Below are positions 42,189 to 42,855 of a stretch of 42,855 bases of DNA, one piece after another (within the stretch, counting starts at the first letter, position 1; each line of letters begins with the position of its first letter). A program made the translations under genes and the position numbers. Source of the stretch: Shewanella hafniensis (lineage in GTDB: Bacteria > Pseudomonadota > Gammaproteobacteria > Enterobacterales > Shewanellaceae). The stretch is taken from contig NZ_BPFD01000041.1 of the NCBI RefSeq assembly GCF_019655335.1, positions 1 through 42,855 of the forward strand, in the 5' to 3' direction. The notes below the pieces were generated by a model that was not told the DNA's origin, did no database searches, and worked only from the letters and a program-made list of their open reading frames with translations.

Positions 42189-42355
42189 GGAGTAGGTATA
42201 TCACCTTAGCTTTAGTATTTTCTGCTCATCTGAAAAGAGTTTTACCTGCCCCGTCTTTCTCTCTATATTTTCATGCTGCCTTTTATCTTGACATTTAAAT
42301 AATAACACCCAAGATAGGATATAAATATACGTATTTACTTAAAAGGTAATACTAA

Positions 42356-42855
42356 ATGCCTAAAGTTAAAAATCTAAAGAATATACTTCCATTAATTGTA
42401 CTATTAGTAACTATATTATCTATCACTGCAATACTGCTCTTGTTTTTCAATAACTTCCCAAACAGATCTTATCATATTGAGGACTGGGACAAAACTGCAA
42501 GCATATTAAATGGTTTAATTTCACCAATACTATTACTATGTAGCGTTATATTAATATGGATGACTTGGCAGACAAACAACACAGTCATTAATCTTCAAGA
42601 GTTACAGTTAATGGATACTCGACTTGAATCTAAACTTGTCAGATTTGGAAGAAGGACTAAGCAACTTCAAAAACAAATTGAAGATATGGATTTATTACCT
42701 GAAAAATCTAAAGTGCTGAGTTTAACAATCGTTCACATTAGCGACGATCTATTATTCAATAAATTTTCAATTAAAAAAAACGAACTTCATAGACATTTGC
42801 AAGATATTAAAATACCTATTTTAAAATGCATAGAAGTTTATAATAGACTTTATAC
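42356..42855 (+). CDS. AT-rich gene for two-TM, coiled-coil membrane protein (partial)
   Basis: ATG 42356, with AGGTAA upstream, opens a frame that runs 166 codons to the window end. Visible parts are TM1 (about 11-31, LPLIVLLVTILSITAILLLF), a short loop (HIEDWDKTAS), TM2 (about 50-70, ILNGLISPILLLCSVILIWM), then a coiled coil (about 75-112) and a soluble helical region. The 'ILNGLISPILLLCSVILIW' plus charged coiled-coil pattern resembles membrane proteins annotated as putative phage abortive infection proteins (putAbiC-type, PF16872); this is a topological resemblance only. Base composition is markedly more AT-rich than the rest of the window and many codons are A/T-ending, which suggests horizontal acquisition. 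The C-terminus is missing. Confidence 0.72.
   Translation, partial: MPKVKNLKNILPLIVLLVTILSITAILLLFFNNFPNRSYHIEDWDKTASILNGLISPILLLCSVILIWMTWQTNNTVINLQELQLMDTRLESKLVRFGRRTKQLQKQIEDMDLLPEKSKVLSLTIVHISDDLLFNKFSIKKNELHRHLQDIKIPILKCIEVYNRLY

Noticed and set aside
41944..42204. Minus-strand open frame of 86 codons after the SnoaL-like gene
   Set aside because: It lies across the chain of inverted repeats, has no ribosome site and reads like translated structured DNA; I treat it as spurious.

Overview
The window looks like chromosomal DNA from a Shewanella-type gammaproteobacterium. The basis is protein character plus gene order: a fadD-like ligase and an MsbA-like ABC protein sit beside hugZ-hugX-hugA, which faces tonB-exbB-exbD-hmuTUV. 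Further on are a CalB-like aldehyde dehydrogenase, csgEFG, a MacAB-like exporter and pyrC. This order agrees with what I recall of Shewanella oneidensis; no database was consulted. I saw no rRNA, tRNA, CRISPR array, intact insertion sequence or prophage.

Layout. 1-2.5 kb: the 3' end of an unidentified gene, an S10 serine carboxypeptidase-like protein and a membrane-anchored thioredoxin-like protein. 2.5-8.7 kb: a large TonB-dependent receptor, then a PAS/sigma-54 activator followed by a CcoG-type iron-sulfur membrane protein. A near-consensus sigma-54 promoter and CGATATATCG palindromes lie in front of ccoG. 9-12.6 kb: acyl-CoA ligase converging with an ABC exporter half-molecule. 12.8-21.9 kb: a complete haem acquisition locus: outer-membrane receptor, TonB-ExbB-ExbD energiser, periplasmic binding protein, permease, ATPase and two cytoplasmic haem-handling proteins. 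A strong Fur box lies in the divergent promoter region. 22-26.1 kb: small conserved genes (DUF2956, winged helix, DUF924, a solute-binding protein, two UspA proteins, a SpoIIAA-like protein). 26.3-28.4 kb: aldehyde dehydrogenase plus TetR repressor with a palindromic operator. 28.6-30.2 kb: csgEFG curli secretion genes without curlin subunits.

30.5-39.2 kb is the most interesting block. An NtrY/NtrC-like two-component system lies next to an exporter operon made of a periplasmic adaptor, a 47-codon ORF, an 87-aa membrane protein, an ATPase and two FtsX/MacB-type permeases. A near-perfect sigma-54 promoter precedes the operon. Upstream of it are AGTGTCCG repeats, one a 16-bp perfect palindrome. 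I read this as a self-contained sigma-54-controlled envelope-stress or peptide-export module.

39.3-41.9 kb: pyrC with its own promoter and terminator, a secreted protein I do not recognise, and a SnoaL-like protein. 41.9-42.9 kb: about 245 bp made of consecutive stem-loops, probably a repeated intergenic element. It is followed by an AT-rich, truncated gene for a two-TM plus coiled-coil protein, which looks like the start of an accessory region.
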